From positions 49,991,328-50,055,327 of the forward strand of contig CM040742.1 of the NCBI GenBank assembly GCA_022829145.1: 64,000 nucleotides of DNA. The letters are read 5' to 3'. Source of the stretch: Albula goreensis. Taxonomy: Eukaryota; Chordata; Actinopteri; Albuliformes; Albulidae. The translations under genes and the position numbers were made by a program. Below are positions 15,201 through 27,400 of this stretch, in pieces (within the stretch, counting starts at the first letter, position 1; every line of letters starts with the position of its first letter). The notes below the pieces were generated by a model, which did not search any database, was not told where the DNA came from, and saw only the letters and a list, made by a program, of their open reading frames with translations.

Positions 15201-17908
15201 CTCAGCGCCCCCAAAACCCCCACCTAGGACTAGGTTTCAAGTCTCTAGGACCTTCCATTTTTTTAACCTAGCCCTAACCCTAACCCTAACCCTAACCCAA
15301 ACCCTGGCAAAGTGGCCTACCTGGGAACGGAAGGTCGTAGAGACTCGGGACCACTTTTGCCATTCTCAGCGCCCCAAAACCCCCACCTAGGACTAGGTTT
15401 CAAGTCTCTAGGACCTTCCATTTTTTAACCCTAACCCTAACCCTAACCCTAACCCTAACCCTAACCCTAACCCTGACCCTGGCAAAGTGGCCTACCTTGG
15501 GAACGGAAGGTCGTAGAGACCGGGACCACTTTTGCCATTCTCAGCGCCCCAAAAACCCCCACCTAGGACTAGGTTTCAAGTCTCTAGGACCTTCCATTTT
15601 TTAACCCTAACCCTAGCCCTAACCCTAACCCTAACCCTAACCCTGACCCTGGCAAAGTGGCCTACCTGGGAACGGAAGGTCGTAGAGACTCGGGACCACT
15701 TTTGCCATTCTCAGCGCCCCAAAAACCCCCACCTAGGACTAGGTTTCAAGTCTCTAGGACCTTCCATTTTTTTAACCCTAACCCTAGCCCTAACCCTAAC
15801 CCTAACCCCCTGGCAAAGTGGCCTACCTTGGGAACGGAAGGTCGTAGAGACTCGGGACCACTTTTGCCATTTCAGCGCCCCAAAAACCCCCACCTAGGAC
15901 TAGGTTTCAAGTCTCTAGGACCTTCCATTTTTAACCCTAAGCCCTAACCCTAACCCTAACCTAACCCTGACCCTGGCAAAGTGGCCTACCTTGGGAACGG
16001 AAGGTCGTAGAGACTCGGGACCACTTTTCCCATTCTCAGCGCCCCCAAAACCCCCACCTAGGACTAGGTTTCAAGTCTCTAGGACCTTCCATTTTTTTAA
16101 CCCTAACCCTAGCCCTAACCCTAACCCTAACCCTAACCCTGACCCTGGCAAAGTGGCCTACCTTGGGAACGGAAGGTCGTAGAGACTCGGGACCACTTTT
16201 GCCATTCTCAGCGCCCCAAAAACCCCCACCTAGGACTAGGTTTCAAGTCTCTAGGACCTTCCATTTTTTAACCCTAACCCTAGCCCTAACCCTAACCCTA
16301 ACCCTAACCCTGGCAAAGTGGCCTACCTCGGGAACGGAAGGTCGTAGAGACCGGGACCACTTTTCCCATTCTCAGCGCCCCCAAAACCCCCACCTAGGAC
16401 TAGGTTTCAAGTCTCTAGGACCTTCCATTTTTTAACCCTAACCCTAGCCCTAACCCTAACCCTAACCCTGACCCTGGCAAAGTGGCCTACCTTGGGAACG
16501 GAAGGTCGTAGAGACTCGGGACCACTTTTCCCATTCTCAGCGCCCCCAAAAACCCCACCTAGGACTAGGTTTCAAGTCTCTAGGACCTTCCATTTTTTAA
16601 CCCTAACCCTAGCCCTAACCCTAACCCTAACCCTAACCCTGACCCTGGCAAAGTGGCCTAAATCGGGAACGGAAGGTCGTAGAGACTCGGGACCACTTTT
16701 GCCATTCTCAGCGCCCCCAAAAACCCCCACCTAGGACTAGGTTTCAAGTCTCTAGGACCTTCCATTTTTTTAACCCTAACCCCCTAACCCTAACCCTAAC
16801 CCTGACCCTGGCAAAGTGGCCTACCTTGGGAACGGAAGGTCGTAGAGACCGGGACCACTTTTGCCATTCTCAGCGCCCCAAAACCCCCACCTAGGACTAG
16901 GTTTCAAGTCTCTAGGACCTTCCATTTTTTAACCCTAACCCTAGCCCTAACCCTAACTAACCCTAACCCTGACCCTGGCAAAGTGGCCTACCTCGGGAAC
17001 GGAAGGTCGTAGAGACTCGGGACCACTTTTGCCATTCTCAGCGCCCCAAAACCCCCACCTAGGACTAGGTTTCAAGTCTCTAGGACCTTCCATTTTTTAA
17101 CCCTAACCCTAGCCCTAACCCTAACCCTAACCCTAACCCTGGCAAAGTGGCCTACCTTGGGAACGGAAGGTCTAAGAGACTCGGGACCACTTTTGCCATT
17201 CTCAGCGCCCCAAAAACCCCCACCTAGGACTAGGTTTCAAGTCTCTAGGACCTTCCATTTTTTTTTAACCCTAACCCTAACCCTAACCTCCTGGCAAAGT
17301 GGCCTACCTTGGGAAACGGAAGGTCGTAGAGACTCGGGACCACTTTTGCCATTCTCAGCGCCCCCAAAAACCCCCACCTAGGACTAGGTTTCAAGTCTCT
17401 AGGACCTTCCATTTTTTAACCCTAACCCTAGCCCTAACCCTAACCCTAACCCTAACCCTGACCCTGGCAAAGTGGCCTAAATCGGGAACGGAAGGTCGTA
17501 GAGACTCGGGACCACTTTTGCCATTCTCAGCGCCCCCAAAAACCCCCACCTAGGACTAGGTTTCAAGTCTCTAGGACCTTCCATTTTTAACCCTAACCCT
17601 AGCCCTAACCCTAACCCTAACCCTGACCCTGGCAAAGTGGCCTACCTCGGGAACGGAAGGTCGTAGAGACTCGGGACAACTTTTGCCATTCTCAGCGCCC
17701 CCAAAACCCCCACCTAGGACTAGGTTTCAAGTCTCTAGGACCTTCCATTTTTTTAACCCTAACCCTAGCCCTAACCCTAACCCTAACCCTAACCCTGACC
17801 CTGGCAAAGTGGCTACCTTCGGGAACGGAAGGTCGTAGAGACTCGGGACCACTTTTGCCATTCTCAGCGCCCCCAAAACCCCCACCAAGGACTAGGTTTC
17901 AAGTCTCT
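1..17908 (-). repeat. Telomere-hexamer composite satellite array, C-rich strand on top
   Basis: This is an uninterrupted tandem array of roughly 105-110 monomers of about 155-172 bp (estimated from spacing). On the plus strand each monomer reads CTCTAGGACCTTCCATTTTT, then CCCTAA-type hexamers with one CCCTAG, a CCCTGA, GGCAAAGTGGCCTACC, and a segment ending in CACCTAGGACTAGG. Read on the minus strand it is the same unit found to the right of 18409. Many hexamers here have lost one C (CCTAA instead of CCCTAA), especially before about 11 kb, so monomer length is irregular. Monomers differ at a few recurring sites (CCTCGGG or CCTTGGG; GACTCGGG or GACCGGG; TTTTGCC or TTTTCCC). There is no gene. 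The short open frames on both strands repeat the same peptides and simply follow the repeat. Confidence 0.97.
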
Positions 17909-18408
17909 NNNNNNNNNNNNNNNNNNNNNNNNNNNNNNNNNNNNNNNNNNNNNNNNNNNNNNNNNNNNNNNNNNNNNNNNNNNNNNNNNNNNNNNNNNNN
18001 NNNNNNNNNNNNNNNNNNNNNNNNNNNNNNNNNNNNNNNNNNNNNNNNNNNNNNNNNNNNNNNNNNNNNNNNNNNNNNNNNNNNNNNNNNNNNNNNNNNN
18101 NNNNNNNNNNNNNNNNNNNNNNNNNNNNNNNNNNNNNNNNNNNNNNNNNNNNNNNNNNNNNNNNNNNNNNNNNNNNNNNNNNNNNNNNNNNNNNNNNNNN
18201 NNNNNNNNNNNNNNNNNNNNNNNNNNNNNNNNNNNNNNNNNNNNNNNNNNNNNNNNNNNNNNNNNNNNNNNNNNNNNNNNNNNNNNNNNNNNNNNNNNNN
18301 NNNNNNNNNNNNNNNNNNNNNNNNNNNNNNNNNNNNNNNNNNNNNNNNNNNNNNNNNNNNNNNNNNNNNNNNNNNNNNNNNNNNNNNNNNNNNNNNNNNN
18401 NNNNNNNN
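17909..18408. other. Assembly gap of exactly 500 N
   Basis: There are 500 consecutive N. The round size suggests a scaffolding placeholder rather than a measured gap. The satellite runs C-rich strand up before the gap and G-rich strand up after it, so this gap also hides an orientation switch. The left flank stops inside a monomer at AAGTCTCT, and the right flank starts inside a hexamer tract. Confidence 0.99.
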
Positions 18409-21400
18409 GTTAGGTTAGGGCTAGGGTTAGGGTTAAAAATGGAAGGTCCTAGAGACTTGAAACCTAGTCCTAGGTGGGGTTTTTGGGGCGCTGAGAATGG
18501 GAAAAGTTGTCCCGGGTCTCTACGACCTTCCGTTCCCAAGGTAGGCCACTTTGCCAGGGTCAGGTTAGGGTTAGGTTAGGGTTAGGGCTAGGGTTAGGTT
18601 AAAAAAATGGAAGGTCCTAGAGACTTGAAACCTAGTCCTAGGTGGGGGTTTTTGAGGGCGCTGAGAATGGGAAAAGTGGTCCCGGTCTCTACGACCTTCC
18701 GTTCCCAAGGTAGGCCACTTTGCCAGGGTTAGGGTTAGGGTTAGGTTAGGCTAGGGTTAGGGTTAAAAATGGAAGGTCCTAGAGACTTGAAACCTAGTCC
18801 TAGGTGGGGTTTTTGGGGGCGCTGAGAATGGCAAAAGTGGTCCCGAGTCTCTACGACCTTCCGTTCCCGAGGTAGGCCACTTTGCCAGGGTCAGGTTAGG
18901 GTTAGGGTTAGGTTAGGGTTAGGGTTAGGTTAAAAATGAAGGTCCTAGAGACTTGAAACCTAGTCCTAGGTGGGGGTTTTTGGGGCGCTGAGAATGGGAA
19001 AAGTTGTCCCGGTCTCTACGACCTTCCGTTCCCAAGGTAGACCACTTTGCCAGGTTCAGAGTTAGGTTAGGGTTAGGGCTAGGTTAGGGTTAAAAATGGA
19101 AGGTCCTAGAGACTTGAAACCTAGTCCTAGGTGGGGGTTTTTGGGGCGCTGAGAATGGGAAAAGTGGTCCCGGTCTCTACGACCTTCCGTTCCCAAGGTA
19201 GGCCACTTTGCCAGGGTCAGGTTAGGTTAGGGTTAGGGTTAGGGCTAGGGTTAGGGTTAAAAATGGAAGGTCCTAGAGACTTGAAACCTAGTCCTAGGTG
19301 GGGGTTTTTGGGGGCGCTGAGAATGGGAAAAGTTGTCCCGGTCTCTACGACCTTCCGTTCCCAAGGTAGGCCACTTTGCCAGGGTCAGGGTTAGGGTTAG
19401 GGTTAGGGCTAGGGTTAGGGTTAAAAATGGAAGGTCCTAGAGACTTGAAACCTAGTCCTAGGTGGGGGTTTTTGGGGCGCTGAGAATGGGAAAAGTTGTC
19501 CCGGGTCTCTACGACCTTCCGTTCCCAAGGTAGGCCACTTTGCCAGGGTCAGGTTAGGGTTAGGGTTAGGGCTAGGGTTAGGGTTAAAAATGGAAGGTCC
19601 TAGAGACTTGAAACCTAGTCCTAGGTGGGGGTTTTTGGGGGCGCTGAGAATGGGAAAAGTTGTCCCGGGTCTCTACGACCTTCCGTTCCCAAGGTAGGCC
19701 ACTATGCCAGGGTTAGGTTAGGGTTAGGGTTAGGGCTAGGGTTAGGTTAAAAATGGAAGGTCCTAGAGACTTGAAACCTAGTCCTAGGTGGGGGTTTTGG
19801 GGGCGCTGAGAATGGCAAAAGTGGTCCCGAGTCTCTACGACCTTCCGTTCCCGAGGTAGGCCACTTTGCCAGGGTCAGGGTTAGGGTTAGGGTTAGGTTC
19901 AAAAATGGAAGGTCCTAGAGACTTGAAACCTAGTCCTAGGTGGGGGTTTTTGGGGGCGCTGAGAATGGGAAAAGTTGTCCCGGGTCTCTACGACCTTCCG
20001 TTCCCAAGGTAGGCCACTTTGCCAGGGTCAGGGTTAGGGTTAGGGGGTTAGGGTTAAAAAATGGAAGGTCCTAGAGACTTGAAACCTAGTCCTAGGTGGG
20101 GGTTTTTGGGGGCGCTGAGAATGGGAAAAGTGGTCCCGGGTCTCTACGACCTTCCGTTCCCAAGGTAGGCCACTTTGCCAGGGTCAGGGTTAGGGGGGTT
20201 AGGGTTAGGGGGCTAGGGTTAGGGTTAAAAATGGAAGGTCCTAGAGACTTGAAACCTAGTCCTAGGTGGGGGTTTTTGGGGGCGCTGAGAATGGGAAAAG
20301 TTGTCCCGGTCTCTACGACCTTCCGTTCCCAAGGTAGGCCACTTTGCCAGGGTCAGGTTAGGTTAGGGTTAGGTTAGGGCTAGGGTTAGGGTTAAAAATG
20401 GAAGGTCCTAGAGACTTGAAACCTAGTCCTAGGTGGGGGTTTTTGGGGCGCTGAGAATGGGAAAAGTTGTCCCGGGTCTCTACGACCTTCCGTTCCCAAG
20501 GTAGGCCACTTTGCCAGGGTCAGGGTTAGGGTTAGGTTAGGGCTAGGGTTAGGGTTAAAAATGGAAGGTCCTAGAGACTTGAAACCTAGTCCTAGGTGGG
20601 GGTTTTTGGGGCGCTGAGAATGGCAAAAGTGGTCCCGAGTCTCTACGACCTTCCGTTCCCGAGGTAGGCCACTTTGCCAGGGTCAGGGTTAGGGTTAGGG
20701 TTAGGGCTAGGGTTAGGGTTAAAAATGGAAGGTCCTAGAGACTTGAAACCTAGTCCTAGGTGGGGTTTTTGGGGGCGCTGAGAATGGGAAAAGTGGTCCC
20801 GAGTCTCTACGACCTTCCGTTCCCGAGGTAGGCCACTTTGCCAGGGTCAGGGTTAGGGTTAGGTTAGGGTTAGGGCTAGGGTTAGGTTAAAAAATGGAAG
20901 GTCCTAGAGACTTGAAACCTAGTCCTAGGTGGGGGTTTTTGGGGCGCTGAGAATGGGAAAAGTTGTCCCGGGTCTCTACGACCTTCCGTTCCCAAGGTAG
21001 GCCACTTTGCCAGGTTTAGAGTTAGGGTTAGGGTTAGGGCTAGGGTTAGGGTTAAAAAAATGGAAGGTCCTAGAGACTTGAAACCTAGTCCTAGGTGGGG
21101 GTTTTTGGGGCGCTGAGAATGGGAAAAGTGGTCCCGAGTCTCTACGACCTTCCGTTCCCAAGGTAGGCCACTTTGCCAGGGTCAGGTTAGGGTTAGGGTT
21201 AGGGTTAGGGCTAGGGTTAGGGTTAAAAATGGAAGGTCCTAGAGACTTGAAACCTAGTCCTAGGTGGGGTTTTGGGGGCGCTGAGAATGGGAAAAGTTGT
21301 CCCGGGTCTCTACGACCTTCCGTTCCCAAGGTAGGCCACTTTGCCAGGGTCAGGGTTAGGTTAGGGTTAGGGTTAGGGCTAGGGGGTTAGGGTTAAAAAT

Positions 21401-24400
21401 GGAAGGTCCTAGAGACTTGAAACCTAGTCCTAGGTGGGGTTTTTGGGGCGCTGAGAATGGAAAAGTGGTCCCGAGTCTCTACGACCTTCCGTTCCCAAGG
21501 TAGGCCACTTTGCCAGGGTCAGGGTTAGGGTTAGGTTAGGTTAGGGCTAGGGTTAGGGTTAAAAAATGGAAGGTCCTAGAGACTTGAAACCTAGTCCTAG
21601 GTGGGGGTTTTTGGGGGCGCTGAGAATGGCAAAAGTGGTCCCGGTCTCTACGACCTTCCGTTCCCGAGGTAGGCCACTTTGCCAGGGTCAGGGTTAGGGT
21701 TAGGGTTAGGTTAGGGCTAGGGTTAGGGTTAAAAATGGAAGGTCCTAGAGACTTGAAACCTAGTCCTAGGTGGGGGTTTTTGGGGCGCTGAGAATGGGAA
21801 AAGTTGTCCCGGGTCTCTACGACCTTCCGTTCCCAAGGTAGGCCACTTTGCCAGGGTTAGGTTAGGGTTAGGGTTAGGGCTAGGGTTAGGGTTAAAAAAT
21901 GGAAGGTCCTAGAGACTTGAAACCTAGTCCTAGGTGGGGTTTTGGGGCGCTGAGAATGGCAAAAGTGGTCCCGAGTCTCTACGACCTTCCGTTCCCGAGG
22001 TAGGCCACTTTGCCAGGGTCAGGGTTAGGGTTAGGGTTAGGGCTAGGGTTAGGTTAAAAAATGGAAGGTCCTAGAGACTTGAAACCTAGTCCTAGGTGGG
22101 GGTTTTTGGGGGCGCTGAGAATGGGAAAAGTGGTCCCGAGTCTCTACGACCTTCCGTTCCCAAGGTAGGCCACTTTGCCAGGGTCAGGGTTAGGGTTAGG
22201 GTTAGGGTTAGGGTTAGGGTTAGGTTAAAAAATGGAAGGTCCTAGAGACTTGAAACCTAGTCCTAGGTGGGGGTTTTGGGCGCTGAGAATGGGAAAAGTG
22301 GTCCCGAGTCTCTACGACCTTCCGTTCCCAAGGTAGGCCACTTTGCCAGGGTCAGGGTTAGGGTTAGGGGTTAGGGCTAGGGTTAGGGTTAAAAAATGGA
22401 AGGTCCTAGAGACTTGAAACCTAGTCCTAGGTGGGGTTTTTGGGGCGCTGAGAATGGGAAAAGTGGTCCCGGTCTCTACGACCTTCCGTTCCCAAGGTAG
22501 GCCACTTTGCCAGGGTTAGGGTTAGGGTTAGGGTTAGGGCTAGGGTTAGGGTTAAAAAAATGGAAGGTCCTAGAGACTTGAAACCTAGTCCTAGGTGGGG
22601 GTTTTTGGGGCGCTGAGAATGGGAAAAGTGGTCCCGAGTCTCTACGACCTTCCGTTCCCAAGGTAGGCCACTTTGCCAGGGTCAGGGTTAGGGTTAGGGT
22701 TAGGGTTAGGGCTAGGGTTAGGGTTAAAAATGGAAGGTCCTAGAGACTTGAAACCTAGTCCTAGGTGGGGGTTTTTGGGGCGCTGAGAATGGGAAAAGTG
22801 GTCCCGGGTCTCTACGACCTTCCGTTCCCAAGGTAGGCCACTTTGCCAGGGTTAGGGTTAGGGTTAGGGTTAGGGCTAGGGTTAGGGTTAAAAAATGGAA
22901 GGTCCTAGAGACTTGAAACCTAGTCCTAGGTGGGGGTTTTTGGGGGCGCTGAGAATGGGAAAAGTTGTCCCGGGTCTCTACGACCTTCCGTTCCCAAGGT
23001 AGGCCACTTTGCCAGGGTCAGGGTTAGGGTTAGGGTTAGGTTAGGGCTAGGGTTAGGGTTAAAAATGGAAGGTCCTAGAGACTTGAAACCTAGTCCTAGG
23101 TGGGGGTTTTTGGGGCGCTGAGAATGGGAAAAGTGGTCCCGGTCTCTACGACCTTCCGTTCCCAAGGTAGGCCACTTTGCCAGGGTCAGGGTTAGGGTTA
23201 GGGTTAGGGTTAGGGCTAGGGTTAGGTTAAAAATGGAAGGTCCTAGAGACTTGAAACCTAGTCCTAGGTGGGGGTTTTTGGGGGCGCTGAGAATGGGAAA
23301 AGTGGTCCCGGTCTCTACGACCTTCCGTTCCCAAGGTAGGCCACTTTGCCAGGGTCAGGGTTAGGGTTAGGGTTAGGGGGTTAGGGCTAGGGTTAGGGTT
23401 AAAAATGGAAGGTCCTAGAGACTTGAAACCTAGTCCTAGGTGGGGGTTTTGGGGGCGCTGAGAATGGGAAAAGTTGTCCCGGTCTCTACGACCTTCCGTT
23501 CCCAAGGTAGGCCACTTTGCCAGGGTCAGGGTTAGGTTAGGGTTAGGGTTAGGGCTAGGTTAGGGTTAAAAAATGGAAGGTCCTAGAGACTTGAAACCTA
23601 GTCCTAGGTGGGGTTTTTGGGGCGCTGAGAATGGGAAAAGTGGTCCCGGGTCTCTACGACCTTCCGTTCCCAAGGTAGGCCACTTTGCCAGGGTTAGGTT
23701 AGGGTTAGGGTTAGGGCTTGGGTTAGGGTTAAAAATGGAAGGTCCTAGAGACTTGAAACCTAGTCCTAGGTGGGGTTTTTGGGGGCGCTGAGAATGGCAA
23801 AAGTGGTCCCGAGTCTCTACGACCTTCCGTTCCCGAGGTAGGCCACTTTGCCAGGGTCAGGGTTAGGGTTAGGGTTAGGGTTAGGGCTAGGTTAGGTTAA
23901 AAATGGAAGGTCCTAGAGACTTGAAACCTAGTCCTAGGTGGGGGTTTTTGGGGCGCTGAGAATGGGAAAAGTTGGTCCCGGGTCTCTACGACCTTCCGTT
24001 CCCAAGGTAGGCCACTTTGCCAGGTTTAGAGTTAGGGTTAGGGTTAGGGCTAGGGTTAGGGTTAAAAATGGAAGGTCCTAGAGACTTGAAACCTAGTCCT
24101 AGGTGGGGGTTTTTGAGGGCGCTGAGAATGGGAAAAGTGGTCCCGGGTCTCTACGACCTTCCGTTCCCAAGGTAGGCCACTTTGCCAGGGTCAGGGTTAG
24201 GGTTAGGGTTAGGGTTAGGGCTAGGGTTAGGGGGTTAAAAATGGAAGGTCCTAGAGACTTGAAACCTAGTCCTAGGTGGGGGTTTTTGGGGCGCTGAGAA
24301 TGGGAAAAGTTGTCCCGGTCTCTACGACCTTCCGTTCCCAAGGTAGGCCACTTTGCCAGGGTCAGGGTTAGGTTAGGGTTAGGGTTAGGGCTAGGGTTAG

Positions 24401-27400
24401 GTTAAAAATGGAAGGTCCTAGAGACTTGAAACCTAGTCCTAGGTGGGGGTTTTGGGGGCGCTGAGAATGGGAAAAGTTGTCCCGGGTCTCTACGACCTTC
24501 CGTTCCCAAGGTAGGCCACTTTGCCAGGGTCAGGGTTAGGTTAGGGGGTTAGGGTTAGGGCTAGGGTTAGGGTTAAAAAAATGGAAGGTCCTAGAGACTT
24601 GAAACCTAGTCCTAGGTGGGGGTTTTTGGGGCGCTGAGAATGGGAAAAGTTGTCCCGGGTCTCTACGACCTTCCGTTCCCAAGGTAGGCCACTTTGCCAT
24701 ATTTAGGGTCAGGGTTAGGGTTAGGGCTAGGGTTAGGGTTAAAAAAATGGAAGGTCCTAGAGACTTGAAACCTAGTCCTAGGTGGGGTTTTTGGGGCGCT
24801 GAGAATGGCAAAAGTGGTCCCGAGTCTCTACGACCTTCCGTTCCCGAGGTAGGCCACTTTGCCAGGGTCAGGGTCAGGGTTAGGGTTAGGGTTAGGGGGT
24901 TAAAATGGAAGGTCCTAGAGACTTGAAACCTAGTCCTAGGTGGGGGTTTTTGGGGCGCTGAGAATGGGAAAAGTTGTCCCGGGTCTCTACGACCTTCCGT
25001 TCCCAAGGTAGGCCACTTTGCCAGGGCCAGGGTTAGGGTTAGGGTTAGGGCTAGGGTTAGGGTTAAAAAATGGAAGGTCCTAGAGACTTGAAACCTAGTC
25101 CTAGGTGGGGGTTTTTGGGGCGCTGAGAATGGGAAAAGTGGTCCCGGGTCTCTACGACCTTCCGTTCCCAAGGTAGGCCACTTTGCCAGGGTCAGGGTTA
25201 GGGTTAGGTTAGGGTTAGGGCTAGGGTTAGGTTAAAAATGGAAGGTCCTAGAGACTTGAAACCTAGTCCTAGGTGGGGGTTTTGGGGCGCTGAGAATGGG
25301 AAAAGTTGTCCCGGGTCTCTACGACCTTCCGTTCCCAAGGTAGGCCACTTTGCCAGGGTCAGGGTTAGGTTAGGGTTAGGGTTAGGGCTAGGGTTAGGGT
25401 TAAAAATGGAAGGTCCTAGAGACTTGAAACCTAGTCCTAGGTGGGGGTTTTGGGGGCGCTGAGAATGGGAAAAGTTGTCCCGGGTCTCTACGACCTTCCG
25501 TTCCCAAGGTAGGCCACTTTGCCAGGGTCAGGGTTAGGGTTAGGGTTAGGGTTAGGGCTAGGGTTAGGGTTAAAAAATGGAAGGTCCTAGAGACTTGAAA
25601 CCTAGTCCTAGGTGGGGTTTTGGGGGCGCTGAGAATGGGAAAAGTGGTCCCGGTCTCTACGACCTTCCGTTCCCAAGGTAGGCCACTTTGCCAGGGTCAG
25701 GGTTAGGGTTAGGGTTAGGGCTAGGGTTAGGGTTAAAAAATGGAAGGTCCTAGAGACTTGAAACCTAGTCCTAGGTGGGGTTTTTTGGGGGCGCTGAGAA
25801 TGGGAAAAGTGGTCCCGGGTCTCTACGACCTTCCGTTCCCAAGGTAGGCCACTTTGCCAGGGTCAGGGTTAGGGTTAGGGTTAGGGTTAGGGCTAGGGTT
25901 AGGGTTAAAAAATGGAAGGTCCTAGAGACTTGAAACCTAGTCCTAGGTGGGGGTTTTGGGGCGCTGAGAATGGGAAAAGTGGTCCCGGGTCTCTACGACC
26001 TTCCGTTCCCAAGGTAGGCCACTTTGCCAGGGTCAGGGGGTTAGGGTTAGGGTTAGGGTTAGGGTTAAAAATGGAAGGTCCTAGAGACTTGAAACCTAGT
26101 CCTAGGTGGGGGTTTTTGGGGCGCTGAGAATGGGAAAAGTGGTCCCGGTCTCTACGACCTTCCGTTCCCGAGGTAGGCCACTTTGCCAGGGTCAGGGTTA
26201 GGGTTAGGGTTAGGGTTAGGGCTAGGGTTAGGGTTAAAAAATGGAAGGTCCTAGAGACTTGAAACCTAGTCCTAGGTGGGGGTTTTGGGGCGCTGAGAAT
26301 GGGAAAAGTTGTCCCGGGTCTCTACGACCTTCCGTTCCCAAGGTAGGCCACTTTGCCAGGTTTAGGGTTAGGGTTAGGGTTAGGGCTAGGGTTAGGGTTA
26401 AAAATGGAAGGTCCTAGAGACTTGAAACCTAGTCCTAGGTGGGGGTTTTTGGGGCGCTGAGAATGGGAAAAGTGGTCCCGGGTCTCTACGACCTTCCGTT
26501 CCCAAGGTAGGCCACTTTGCCAGGGTCAGGGTTAGGGTTAGGGTTAGGGTTAGGGCTAGGGTTAGGGTTAAAAAATGGAAGGTCCTAGAGACTTGAAACC
26601 TAGTCCTAGGTGGGGGTTTTTGGGGCGCTGAGAATGGGAAAAGTGGTCCCGGTCTCTACGACCTTCCGTTCCCAAGGTAGGCCACTTTGCCAGGGTCAGG
26701 GTTAGGGTTAGGGTTAGGTTAGGGCTAGGGTTAGGGTTAAAAAATGGAAGGTCCTAGAGACTTGAAACCTAGTCCTAGGTGGGGGTTTTTGGGGCGCTGA
26801 GAATGGAAAAGTGGTCCCGGGTCTCTACGACCTTCCGTTCCCAAGGTAGGCCACTTTGCCAGGGTCAGGGTTAGGGTTAGGGTTAGGGTTAGGGCTAGGG
26901 TTAGGGTTAAAAAAATGGAAGGTCCTAGAGACTTGAAACCTAGTCCTAGGTGGGGGTTTTTGGGGGCGCTGAGAATGGGAAAAGTTGTCCCGGTCTCTAC
27001 GACCTTCCGTTCCCAAGGTAGGCCACTTTGCCAGGGTCAGGGTTAGGGTTAGGGTTAGGGTTAGGGCTAGGGTTAGGGTTAAAAAATGGAAGGTCCTAGA
27101 GACTTGAAACCTAGTCCTAGGTGGGGTTTTTGGGGCGCTGAGAATGGAAAAGTGGTCCCGAGTCTCTACGACCTTCCGTTCCCAAGGTAGGCCACTTTGC
27201 CAGGGTCAGGGTTAGGGTTAGGTTAGGGTTAGGGCTAGGGTTAGGGTTAAAAAATGGAAGGTCCTAGAGACTTGAAACCTAGTCCTAGGTGGGGGTTTTT
27301 GGGGGCGCTGAGAATGGGAAAAGTTGTCCGGGTCTCTACGACCTTCCGTTCCCAAGGTAGGCCACTTTGCCAGGGGGTCAGGGTTAGGGTTAGGGTTAGG

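Noticed and set aside
17855-18539. Open frames running through the first N gap
   Set aside because: They consist mostly of unknown residues; there is no sequence to support them.
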